Below, piece by piece: positions 43,093-51,579 of a stretch of 64,000 nucleotides of DNA. The DNA comes from a methanogenic archaeon ISO4-H5. Its GTDB lineage: Archaea; Thermoplasmatota; Thermoplasmata; Methanomassiliicoccales; Methanomethylophilaceae. A program made the position numbers and the translations under genes. The notes beneath the pieces were generated by a model, which worked only from the letters and a program-made list of their open reading frames with translations, was not told the origin of the DNA and did no database searches. Position 1 is the stretch's first letter; the number at the start of each line of letters is the position of its first letter. The stretch lies in the NCBI GenBank assembly GCA_001560915.1, contig CP014214.1:806001-870000 (forward strand). The letters are read 5' to 3'.

Positions 43093-43395
43093 TTACTCTT
43101 TTCCTGACAGACGCCTGTTCAGTTTTGCTATACTGACGCTCTTGTCGTCGTAGGGGCTGAACTCGTTCATCAAAATGTTGAGTTCGTCGAAGGTGAATCC
43201 GTTCCCGGTCAGCGAACAATCCTTCTCGGTGCAGTTCTCCTTCTGTCTGATGGCCCATTCGAAGATCTTCTTCTCGTCCTCCTCATCAAGGGGAATCGAG
43301 ATTCCGATATTGTCAAGATTGTTCCTGATTATCCTGATGGAACTCTCGCTGACCTCTATGAGGTCGGATTTCTTCTTCTTGAACCACGATACCAT
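43093..43395 (-). CDS. Small protein of unknown function, downstream of the helicase cassette
   Basis: 100 residues, charged and probably helical (FKKKKSDLIEVSESSIRIIRNN, then LDEEDEKKIFEWAIRQKENCTEKDC). Two cysteines lie five apart. No family recognised. GGAGGAGA precedes the ATG and an ATTATAG box lies about 35 bp upstream, so it may have its own promoter. Same strand as the helicase cassette, 75 bp behind it. Its link to the cassette is uncertain. Confidence 0.65.
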   Translation of the reverse strand: MVSWFKKKKSDLIEVSESSIRIIRNNLDNIGISIPLDEEDEKKIFEWAIRQKENCTEKDCSLTGNGFTFDELNILMNEFSPYDDKSVSIAKLNRRLSGKE

Positions 43396-43470
43396 TTATC
43401 TCTCCTCCAAAGTGGATTGCCTTAGGAGACTATAATGGTTGTCCGAACATGTACCTGGGGGCGGGCGCCC

Positions 43471-45582
43471 TCAGGATACACCGTTCTCCTCCAGCGAGAA
43501 TACCGCATTGACCCACTTCTTGCGCTGGTTCTTCTCGATCCTGCAGCTCACGTCATGGCGGACTATCTCACGGTAGTTATCGGCGAATTCATGCAGGGCC
43601 TTCCTGATCTCGGAACCTACTGTCTTCAGAGCGTCGATGGCTGCGATGCGGGATTCGTCATCGGTTGTTCCGAGCCCGGTATCCATGGCCGTGCAGAACC
43701 TCTTCCATAGGGAAGTGACGAACAGCAGGGTGTTCTCCTCCGCCTGTATGTCGCGGCGGTTCTTCAGCTGTTTCTTGGAACGCGCCATTCCCGCCACGGT
43801 GGCATAGAGAGGCTTCAGTTTCATGAGTTCGAGATAGTCCTCGTTGGTAGAGATGACGGGATACTGCTTCTCGATGGCTTCCAGCGATTCATACAGGTCA
43901 TCGAAGGCACGCACCAGGGTCTTGGAGGTATCCGGGGTGATAAGCTCGAGCTTGCAGTCGTACTTGGCGGAGGCGAAGATGTTGGTGTAAGTCTTCACAG
44001 CCTTGAACGAATCTGCGGCGAGGACCACCGCTTTGCAGAAGTCGGATTCAGCGGATATGGTCTCGTGCTTCATGATTGTCTTCATCACGGAACGGCCGAG
44101 ACCCGACTGTGCCAGCACGGTGTATCTGCCGATTCCGTTGACCAATGCCCAGTCGGCCACGTTGATGAGTTTCTGCCTTTTCATGAGGACCTCGATGAGC
44201 TTCTTTCCTTCGAGGATGTAACCTCTCCTGAGGCATATTTCAAAGTAATCGAAGACGTACTTCATGGGGACGCTGCGGTTGACCCTGTCGCACAGGATGT
44301 CTTCCAGATCCTGCTCTAAATCTGGTCTCCAGATCTTGGAATCCAGTTTGTTGATGCTGTTCAGAGTCTCCCTGAGCTTGTCCAGGTCGCCGTCCTTGAG
44401 GTGAGCCGCTATCCTGTCGGAGAACAGCTTGGGATCGCGGGTCCTGCGGGAGATCTTGTTGAGTCTGTCCAAGTCGTTGTCGGACATGTGCAGGTTGGCG
44501 GTTGCTGCCTGAATGCACTTCTTGATCTCCCAGCCGTTGATCTTCTGCACCGCGATGACCTCTCCGGTACGGGAACCTTCGAAGCCCTTGACGGTTATCT
44601 CGCGCCTGGTGAACCAGTACTTGTATCCTATCGACGGGGTCTCGATGACCACCGCGTCGCAGCCTATCTCCTCGGGAAGTCTGGCACTTACGGGATCCTG
44701 TACGTTTTTGAGATTGCTTCCGTACAGGAAGAGACCCTCGGGAGTGGCGAAATCCTTGGGCAGGACGCACTGCGTGAGGCCTTCGGGAGGCGTCGATGTC
44801 CAGGTCTTGACCTCGAACTTGTTGGCGGGGTTGAACCTGAAAGTCTCCTTGTCTATGGCTTTGAGGATGTCGTCTCCGGTGAATTCCTTGGAGAACGCTT
44901 CCATGTCGATACCGGATGCATCGGAGTTCACTTCGAAGCATCCTGTGGGGATATCGAAGTAGAGGTAGACCGGCTGGGCATACTTGAAGGACTTCTCTCC
45001 CGGCTCGACGATCTTGCCTTCGGAATCCTTCTTCTCGCGCTTGATCTTGGCGGGTTTGATCTCCGCATTCTCCGAGAGCCTGAAGTAACTCTTGTGGGAC
45101 CTGACAAACGAAGTCAGCTCGTCTGGGTCTACGTGTGCGACGATCCTCATGGGGCGGAGTTCCTCCATGTCCCTGCCCTTCTCGAACCTGACATTCCTGG
45201 AGGGGAAGAACAGCATCTTCTCGTCGACGGTTCCGTTCCTGTCGGTGACGAAACCGGAGTCGTAGAAGGGTCTCGCCTCGGGTTTGATCTTGATCCTCTT
45301 GATGGAGGTGTTCTTGCTGAGTCCCTCGGTCTCCACGCGGACCATGTTCCTCTCCTCCAGCTGCCTGATCTCGCCTATGATGAACGGGAGAAGGTCGAGC
45401 GAAACGGAGAAGATGCTCATCACATCGGAGATTTTCAGGTCTACGGAGGCCTCCTCTCCGTAGCCGATCATCTTCAGGAGCATGTATTCCAACCCGGAAG
45501 CCTTCTTCTTCTCCAGATAATCCGATGTGAAGGAGAACCTGGTGGCCGTCATGGGCAGGGTGATCCTGACATCCTCGTTCAT
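43471..45582 (-). CDS. Large partner protein of the SF1 helicase, function unknown
   Basis: 703 residues with no family I recognise. The N-terminus (about 20-110) resembles a winged helix (ISDVMSIFSVSLDLLPFIIGEIRQLEERNMVRVE). A basic stretch follows (KPAKIKREKKDSEG, near 175), then an alpha/beta middle part and a long helical C-terminal half rich in basic residues. No nuclease, kinase or ATPase motif was found. It starts inside the end of the helicase gene (4-bp ATGA overlap), so the two proteins are made together and probably form a complex. Confidence 0.8.
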   Translation of the reverse strand: MNEDVRITLPMTATRFSFTSDYLEKKKASGLEYMLLKMIGYGEEASVDLKISDVMSIFSVSLDLLPFIIGEIRQLEERNMVRVETEGLSKNTSIKRIKIKPEARPFYDSGFVTDRNGTVDEKMLFFPSRNVRFEKGRDMEELRPMRIVAHVDPDELTSFVRSHKSYFRLSENAEIKPAKIKREKKDSEGKIVEPGEKSFKYAQPVYLYFDIPTGCFEVNSDASGIDMEAFSKEFTGDDILKAIDKETFRFNPANKFEVKTWTSTPPEGLTQCVLPKDFATPEGLFLYGSNLKNVQDPVSARLPEEIGCDAVVIETPSIGYKYWFTRREITVKGFEGSRTGEVIAVQKINGWEIKKCIQAATANLHMSDNDLDRLNKISRRTRDPKLFSDRIAAHLKDGDLDKLRETLNSINKLDSKIWRPDLEQDLEDILCDRVNRSVPMKYVFDYFEICLRRGYILEGKKLIEVLMKRQKLINVADWALVNGIGRYTVLAQSGLGRSVMKTIMKHETISAESDFCKAVVLAADSFKAVKTYTNIFASAKYDCKLELITPDTSKTLVRAFDDLYESLEAIEKQYPVISTNEDYLELMKLKPLYATVAGMARSKKQLKNRRDIQAEENTLLFVTSLWKRFCTAMDTGLGTTDDESRIAAIDALKTVGSEIRKALHEFADNYREIVRHDVSCRIEKNQRKKWVNAVFSLEENGVS

Positions 45583-48500
45583 TCGTTCACCTCCATGATA
45601 TCGTCGGAGGAAAGGTACCCTCCGTTCTCCTTCACGCGGTCGATGATCTCCTTGTAAACGGGACGGGGCTCTCCCTGTCCGTCAAGGTCGATCTCCTCCT
45701 GTTCGAGGGATTCCGCGTTACCTACCAGGACGAGAAGTCTCCTGGCACGGCTCATGGCGACGTTGATCCTCCTGAAGTCGGAGATGAAAGTGGATTTCCC
45801 GGTCCTTACGAGGGAGAGGATGATGATGTCCCTCTCGTCACCCTGGAAATCATCGACGGATTTGACTGCGAACTTCTCCTCTCCGAAGCTCCTGAACTTG
45901 GAGGGGATGCCGCGCTTGCGCAGCCTCTCGTAGATCTGGTCGGTCTGTTTCCTGATGAGCCTCGCCTGTGCGGCGTAGGGGGTGATGATTCCGAGGGACA
46001 TCTTGTCCGATTCGGATGCGTTCGCGATATCCGTGCCGGACGAGTCGCTGGTGCAGTTCTCTTCCAGCAAGGTCACCATGCGGGTGACTACATCTGCTTC
46101 GAGCTGGTTCTCGAAGGAGGTGCTTCCCTGCTGCATGGACTCGCTTCCGCGGCAGTCTATGAAGACCACGGAGTTGTTACCGTCGATGAGGTTGCGTTCC
46201 TTGCCGGGGATGACGATCCTGTGCGCTTTATCCTCATCGCGGCAGCCCATCTCCAGGCTGTCTCCGTAGAATCTGTTGATTGCCCCCATAATCTGAGATG
46301 CCATACGGTACTGCTGCTTCAGCATTATTTTAGACTGATCGGGAGCGGACTCGAAGAGGGTCTTGAACAGCGGTTCGGTGTACATCTTCTTGAAGCGTTC
46401 TTCCCTTTCGACGATGGGGTCGTCGGGGGAGACGGTGTTCTTGTCGTATTTGACGTTGTAGATAGGAGGAAGCTGCTTGTGGTCGCCCACCATGATGATG
46501 CTCTTTCCGGAGAGGATGGGCCTGAGCAGTTCGGGGAACGGTACCTTGGAGACCTCGTCGATGATGACCACATCGATTCCCATAGTGGTTACGTCGAGGT
46601 AGACGTTGTCCTCTTCGCCTTCGGTGTCAACCATGGTCCTTCCCTCGGCGGTACAGGTGATTCCCACGACGTTCACGAAGTTCCTGAGTTCCTTCATGAG
46701 ACGGTCGCGGTCGTTCTTGTCTATGCCTTCCTCCCTGAGGTACCTGATGATGTCCTCGTAGGTCCTGCGGGAGAGTTCCACATCCTTGTCGTCGAGGGAG
46801 TAGATGGTGGCCACCCTCCTTTCAAGAATCTCATATGCTTCGTCGAGAGTGGTGAACTTCTCCGATATACCCAGATCGTTGAAAAGCGATTGGATCTCGT
46901 GGGCGAGGGCCTCGGATGCACGGAGGTATTCTTTGTATTTCTTCTCCTGTTCGATCTCGGAGATTTCGTCTTTGACTTCTGCGATCTTCTTCAGCAGTTC
47001 CTCGTCGGATTCGGTGTTGGGGTCCTCGGAGGAATACCTGTCGATGCGTGCCTCGATCTTCCTCCTGACCTTCTCCCTGATGCGGGATAAGCGATCTCTG
47101 ATCTCCGGCAGGGAGGAGGGGAGGTCTGCTCCGAACCTGTGCAGCAGGACGAAGTCTTCAATCTGTAAATTGGTCGATTCCACAAGGGAATCGATCTCTC
47201 CTTGGATGGCTGTCTTGTCGGCCTCTTCTTTGGCACGGCACAGTCTGATGTAGAGGTCGGTGTACGGGCGGTTCTCCTCGATCAGATTGATCTGGCGGAA
47301 GAAATCGTCCTCGGAGAGGGACATGATAGCCGCGCAGTATCCGTACCTGCCGAATACTTTGCCCTCCAGTTCGCTCTCTCCGTCCCTGCGCCTGCTCTTG
47401 GTCGTCAGCACTACGGAGTCCCTGAAGAGATCCTTGATCTCCTTGCTGTGCTCGTTGTAAGTGGTCAGCTCGTACTGGTCGATGGATTCCAGCGATTTCC
47501 TTAGCAGGAACAGCTTGGAACGCCTTCCGTCGGCCGCCCTGCGGTTGCTTTCCAGTTTCTGCGAGAGGGTGGCGAGGTCGAGGCGGTCGTCCTCGATATC
47601 CATGAGCTCATCCTCCGCATCGTCCTTGGCGTCGCAGTATTCCTTGTACAGGTCTTTGGTGCGGTCGAACCTGGTCTCCACGGAGTACTTCTTCTTGGGG
47701 TCCGAGTATAAACCAATCTGATTCTCCAGGGAGTTGGCAGTATTGCGGTAAAAGTTGGAGACAATCGATTCCAGTTCGTAATCGCTGCTCCTACCCTCGG
47801 ACATGAGACGGACGGGTCTTATGAGAGGGTTCTTCAGCAGTCTGTCGAAGGCGTTGTCGATGGCCTTGTTGTTCTGACTGGTGATGAGGACCTTCCTTCC
47901 CCTGAGCACTTCCTGCGTAGTGATTTCGGAGATGACCTGGGTCTTTCCGGTTCCGGGAGGTCCCTGGATGAGATAGAGTCCGTCGCTGTTGACCGCTTCT
48001 TCCACGGCACGCCTCTGCAGGTCGTTGAAGTTCTTTCCGAAGAAGTGTCCGATGGGTGTCACGTCTCCCAGGCGGGTATCGCTGGTGGAGAAGAGATAAG
48101 ATGCGAGGTACGGGTTGGCGACCTCTCCGTTCTTGAACGATTCGAGGGCGTCCATCTGACGGGTGATGTTGGTCTGCGTACCGGTCTGGTCGGCCACGAT
48201 CTTGAACTGGCTGCCCTTCTCGAAGAACTTCTGCCTCTGGTAGTATTCCTCCAGGAGGTAGGCTCCAGAGGGGAGAGGGATCTCGAAGAACACGGTGAGG
48301 GTGCTCTTGTCGGCTCCTTTGTATAACTCTTCCATCTCCTTACCGAATTTGGCCTCGATCTCGGTACGCCTCTGCTTCCTGACGGGTCCGAGGGTCTTCT
48401 CGGCCTCCATCCTGAATGCTCCGCGGCGTTCGTTCACGAGTTCTGCACGCCTCTGGTTGCGGAACCTTTCCTTTACAGCGTCGAAGCACTCCTCGGGGGA

Positions 48501-49916
48501 TATGGATTCGTAGGCTTCCTTCCAGTTCCTTCCGCCGTCGCTCTCGTCGTCCGCACGATTCTTGCGTTCCTCTTCGGCTTCCTCGGCGAGGGTGTCCGCG
48601 ATGGAGTCGAGATAAGCTTCGATATCGGTGACCACCGCCTCGGATGCGAGGTACTCGGTGGACATCCTGTCGATCTCTTTGTCAGCCTGCTGCTTCAGCT
48701 CGGAATCCAACTGTGCCAGAGCTTCGTTTCTGCGTTCCTTGACGGGCTTCACGACTTCCTCGGGAAGGAGTCCCGTGGGACGTGCGGGCTGCAGACGTTC
48801 GTTGCCCACGCGGGACATCCTGTGGGCGAGTTCCCGCTCCTTGCGGTCCATGGCCATGTTGTTCTCGGCCAGGGCCCTGGCGGGGTCGATGATCTTGATT
48901 CCCATGGCTGTCAGCTTGTTGAACTTCTCCACGTACTTGGGGTCGTTCTCGTACAGCTGGTGCTCGATGGGGTGGGTGATGCGGACGAGAAGACGGGCCT
49001 TAGCATCGCTGCCGGTGCTGTCAATCCATATCGCCTCGGGAGTCTCCACGATGGGCTGGCGGTCGGTGACTGATCCGGGGGGCAGAGGTACTGCCATGAA
49101 GAATTCGGGGCGTTCGACGGCGAAACCGCGGATCTCGCTCTCATCTGCCTCCTGTCTCTCGGTCGTCAGGAAATCGCTCCATTCGTTGAGCATGGAGATG
49201 ACCGCTCCCGGGTCCTTCACGATGTAGAGCTCGTTGAGCTCCTCGATGAGGGCGGGGGTGATGACCGATTTCATGTAGATGTTCTTGGGTTTGCCGTCGG
49301 CGAGTTCTCCTTTGGTGGTGTAGAAACCCTCCATCCAGTTCCTGTCGAGGGAGTTGCTGGAGGAATTGACTACTCTAGAGATGATGGCGGCATCGATCTT
49401 CTTCTCGCCGTAGTGGGTGGATTTGTTGAGGACGGAGATTCCCTTGACCACGAACTCCACGCGGGTGAACTTGGTCTCCGCTTTGGAGACGATGTCTCCC
49501 ATGAGTACGAGGTCGTTGGCGTTGAGGGGTATGCGGATGGCTGCGTTCTCCAGTTCGAGGGGGAGTTCGGAATCCTCGTCGGGATGGGTCTTGTAGAACG
49601 AAGGGTGGCAGATGTACATCGGCCTGACGGTCTTCTTCCTGGCACGGTAGAGGCAGTTGTAGATGAAGGTGATCAGCTCGCGGGACTTGGTGATATCGTA
49701 GCTGAGGAGTTTGAACTGCTCCGTGAGGCTGTTCTTGAACGGGGAGAAACGTTTGGACTGTTTCGGTTCAGCACCCTGTCCGTACCAGTACTCGCTGAAG
49801 TTCAGTACGATGGTGCTTTGTTCCTCTGGCACATACTTCCTTGCCGCGTCGGTCTGCAGTGAGAATTTCTCTACGAGATCCGACGGATATCTGCTGCTCT
49901 TGAACTGTGTCTGCAT
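45579..49916 (-). CDS. Giant superfamily 1 helicase (Upf1/Dna2-like) with long accessory regions
   Basis: 1445 residues. Helicase motifs: Walker A GPPGTGKT near 652-659, motif Ia ITSQNNKAIDNA, Walker B IIDEVSK near 1115-1121, GDHKQLPPI (motif III), a DFQGDERDIIILSLVRT stretch (motif V) and AMSRARRLLVLVGN (motif VI) near 1380. About 370 residues, mostly charged and coiled-coil-like, are inserted between motifs Ia and II. The N-terminal 640 residues match no domain I know. Homologues act on RNA or DNA, and many large ones sit in defence loci. A TATA box near 49993 serves the pair. Confidence 0.92.
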   Translation of the reverse strand: MQTQFKSSRYPSDLVEKFSLQTDAARKYVPEEQSTIVLNFSEYWYGQGAEPKQSKRFSPFKNSLTEQFKLLSYDITKSRELITFIYNCLYRARKKTVRPMYICHPSFYKTHPDEDSELPLELENAAIRIPLNANDLVLMGDIVSKAETKFTRVEFVVKGISVLNKSTHYGEKKIDAAIISRVVNSSSNSLDRNWMEGFYTTKGELADGKPKNIYMKSVITPALIEELNELYIVKDPGAVISMLNEWSDFLTTERQEADESEIRGFAVERPEFFMAVPLPPGSVTDRQPIVETPEAIWIDSTGSDAKARLLVRITHPIEHQLYENDPKYVEKFNKLTAMGIKIIDPARALAENNMAMDRKERELAHRMSRVGNERLQPARPTGLLPEEVVKPVKERRNEALAQLDSELKQQADKEIDRMSTEYLASEAVVTDIEAYLDSIADTLAEEAEEERKNRADDESDGGRNWKEAYESISPEECFDAVKERFRNQRRAELVNERRGAFRMEAEKTLGPVRKQRRTEIEAKFGKEMEELYKGADKSTLTVFFEIPLPSGAYLLEEYYQRQKFFEKGSQFKIVADQTGTQTNITRQMDALESFKNGEVANPYLASYLFSTSDTRLGDVTPIGHFFGKNFNDLQRRAVEEAVNSDGLYLIQGPPGTGKTQVISEITTQEVLRGRKVLITSQNNKAIDNAFDRLLKNPLIRPVRLMSEGRSSDYELESIVSNFYRNTANSLENQIGLYSDPKKKYSVETRFDRTKDLYKEYCDAKDDAEDELMDIEDDRLDLATLSQKLESNRRAADGRRSKLFLLRKSLESIDQYELTTYNEHSKEIKDLFRDSVVLTTKSRRRDGESELEGKVFGRYGYCAAIMSLSEDDFFRQINLIEENRPYTDLYIRLCRAKEEADKTAIQGEIDSLVESTNLQIEDFVLLHRFGADLPSSLPEIRDRLSRIREKVRRKIEARIDRYSSEDPNTESDEELLKKIAEVKDEISEIEQEKKYKEYLRASEALAHEIQSLFNDLGISEKFTTLDEAYEILERRVATIYSLDDKDVELSRRTYEDIIRYLREEGIDKNDRDRLMKELRNFVNVVGITCTAEGRTMVDTEGEEDNVYLDVTTMGIDVVIIDEVSKVPFPELLRPILSGKSIIMVGDHKQLPPIYNVKYDKNTVSPDDPIVEREERFKKMYTEPLFKTLFESAPDQSKIMLKQQYRMASQIMGAINRFYGDSLEMGCRDEDKAHRIVIPGKERNLIDGNNSVVFIDCRGSESMQQGSTSFENQLEADVVTRMVTLLEENCTSDSSGTDIANASESDKMSLGIITPYAAQARLIRKQTDQIYERLRKRGIPSKFRSFGEEKFAVKSVDDFQGDERDIIILSLVRTGKSTFISDFRRINVAMSRARRLLVLVGNAESLEQEEIDLDGQGEPRPVYKEIIDRVKENGGYLSSDDIMEVNE

Positions 49917-50038
49917 AGCCTCCCCTTCCTCCTTCGCGTTTCAAAAAAAACCAGAAAAGAAAAACGGTTGGGAGTGTATCGTCTTTTTATATAAAAGCGG
50001 TGACGCTCGGGCATCTTCCTGGGGCTTTGACGAAATCA

Positions 50039-50116
50039 TCAAAATCTGATCAAACCCCCTTCTAAAATCAGCCTCAGATTATGGGCCAGTGCGGTGAATA
50101 TGATCTCGAATTGGTC
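50039..50116 (-). pseudogene. Remnant of a transposase C-terminus
   Basis: On the minus strand, 25 codons and a stop read DDQFEIIFTALAHNLRLI and a short end. The FTALAHNLRLI pattern is typical of the C-terminal end of DDE transposases. Nothing upstream in frame continues it, because the MFS gene occupies the other side. It differs from the transposase at 25069. It is probably the leftover of a decayed insertion sequence at the 3' end of the MFS gene. Confidence 0.45.
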
Positions 50117-51452
50117 ATCTGGATATGTCTCTGAGGCTCTCGCCCTTGGTCTCCCTGCCGAACAGGGCCACCACAACAGCGACGGCGGCGAAGGCCAGGG
50201 CCAGGACCACGAACACCAGGACGAATCCCTGGTCGGATCCGTATGACTTGTAGAGTACGGGGACGATGAAGGGCGCGATGAACGCTCCCACGCGTCCGAA
50301 GGCGGATGCCCAGCCATTGCCGGAACCGCGGACATCGGTGGGATAGACCTCGGGGGTGTAGGAGTATACGGCTCCCCAGGCTCCGAGGGCGAAGAAGTAC
50401 AGCAGGCATCCGAAGGCGAGGATCATCATCTCCGAGTCTGCGTGGCCGAAGAACCACGATGCGACGGCGGTACCGGCGAAGTAAAGGATTAGAGTAGGTT
50501 TGCGTCCCCACCTCTCGATCAGATATGCTGCGCTGAAGTATCCGGGCAGCTGTGCCAGACACATGATAACGGTGTATCCGAAGCTCTTGACGATGTCGAA
50601 TCCCTGCTCGGTCAGGAAGGTGGGAGTCCACAGGACGAATCCGTAGTAGCCGAAGTTCACGCCGAACCATATCACCCAAACGACGGCGGTGGAGCGGAGG
50701 TTCTCCTTGCTCCAGAGGAGCCTGAACTCCTCGTACCAGGGCTTGCTCTCGCTGACCTCGGAGGATGAATCGTCAGGGCAGGGTTCTATGCCGGCCGCCC
50801 TCTCGAGTCCGGAGACGACCTTCTCCGCCTCCTCCCTCCTCCCGTTGACCTCCAGGAACCTGGGGGACTCGGGGACCTTGAAACGGAGGGCCGCCGCTAA
50901 GAGAGCGGGGACCGCACCGACGAAGAACGCGATGCGCCATCCGTGCGAGGGAATCAGCAGGAACGCCACGAGGGAGGCAGCCAACCATCCCCAGGCCCAG
51001 AAGCTCTCGAGGATGACCACGTTCCTTCCCCTGGACTTCAGGGGGGACAGCTCGCTGACGAGGGTGGCCGCCGCAGGCAGCTCCCCTCCCAATCCGAAGC
51101 CGGTGATGAAACGGAAGACGATCAGCATCCAGTATTCGGTGGCCAATCCGCACAGGAAGCTTCCGATGCTGTAGATCAGAAGCGTATAGAGGATGACGGT
51201 GCGCCTTCCCAATCTGTCGGAGATGGCTCCGGAGAGGGCGGCGCCGATCATCATTCCGAAGATTCCGGAGCTGGTCAGCCAGCTGAGCTGGTACTTGGAA
51301 AGGTCCCAGTCGGTGCCGATGGAGGCGATGACCCCGCTGACCATGCCCTGGTCCATGGCGTCGAACATCCATCCCACACCCACCAGCATTAGGATGACCC
51401 AGGTGGTGCGGGTCATGGGTATCGATTCGATGCGCTGTGAGATGGTTGCCAT
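50115..51452 (-). CDS. Major facilitator superfamily transporter
   Basis: 445 residues from the ATG at 51452 (a GTG at 51470 is possible). Twelve hydrophobic segments are visible. The sugar/aromatic-acid transporter signatures are present: SGAISDRLGRRTVIL after segment 2, FRFITGFGLGGELPAA at segment 4, PESPRFL before the central loop, and the repeat LIERWGRKPTLI in the second half. The substrate is probably a small organic acid or sugar, taken up with protons. No neighbouring catabolic gene helps. Confidence 0.87.
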   Translation of the reverse strand: MATISQRIESIPMTRTTWVILMLVGVGWMFDAMDQGMVSGVIASIGTDWDLSKYQLSWLTSSGIFGMMIGAALSGAISDRLGRRTVILYTLLIYSIGSFLCGLATEYWMLIVFRFITGFGLGGELPAAATLVSELSPLKSRGRNVVILESFWAWGWLAASLVAFLLIPSHGWRIAFFVGAVPALLAAALRFKVPESPRFLEVNGRREEAEKVVSGLERAAGIEPCPDDSSSEVSESKPWYEEFRLLWSKENLRSTAVVWVIWFGVNFGYYGFVLWTPTFLTEQGFDIVKSFGYTVIMCLAQLPGYFSAAYLIERWGRKPTLILYFAGTAVASWFFGHADSEMMILAFGCLLYFFALGAWGAVYSYTPEVYPTDVRGSGNGWASAFGRVGAFIAPFIVPVLYKSYGSDQGFVLVFVVLALAFAAVAVVVALFGRETKGESLRDISR

Positions 51453-51579
51453 GGTTTCTCTGAGGGGCACTGACCTTTCGAGATAATAGTTTTGTCTATG
51501 AGGAGGGGAGTTGGAAGAATATCTGCGTCCGCACCAGTTTGTAGTTATCCTTTTTTATTCTTGTCTGCATTTTGTCTAC

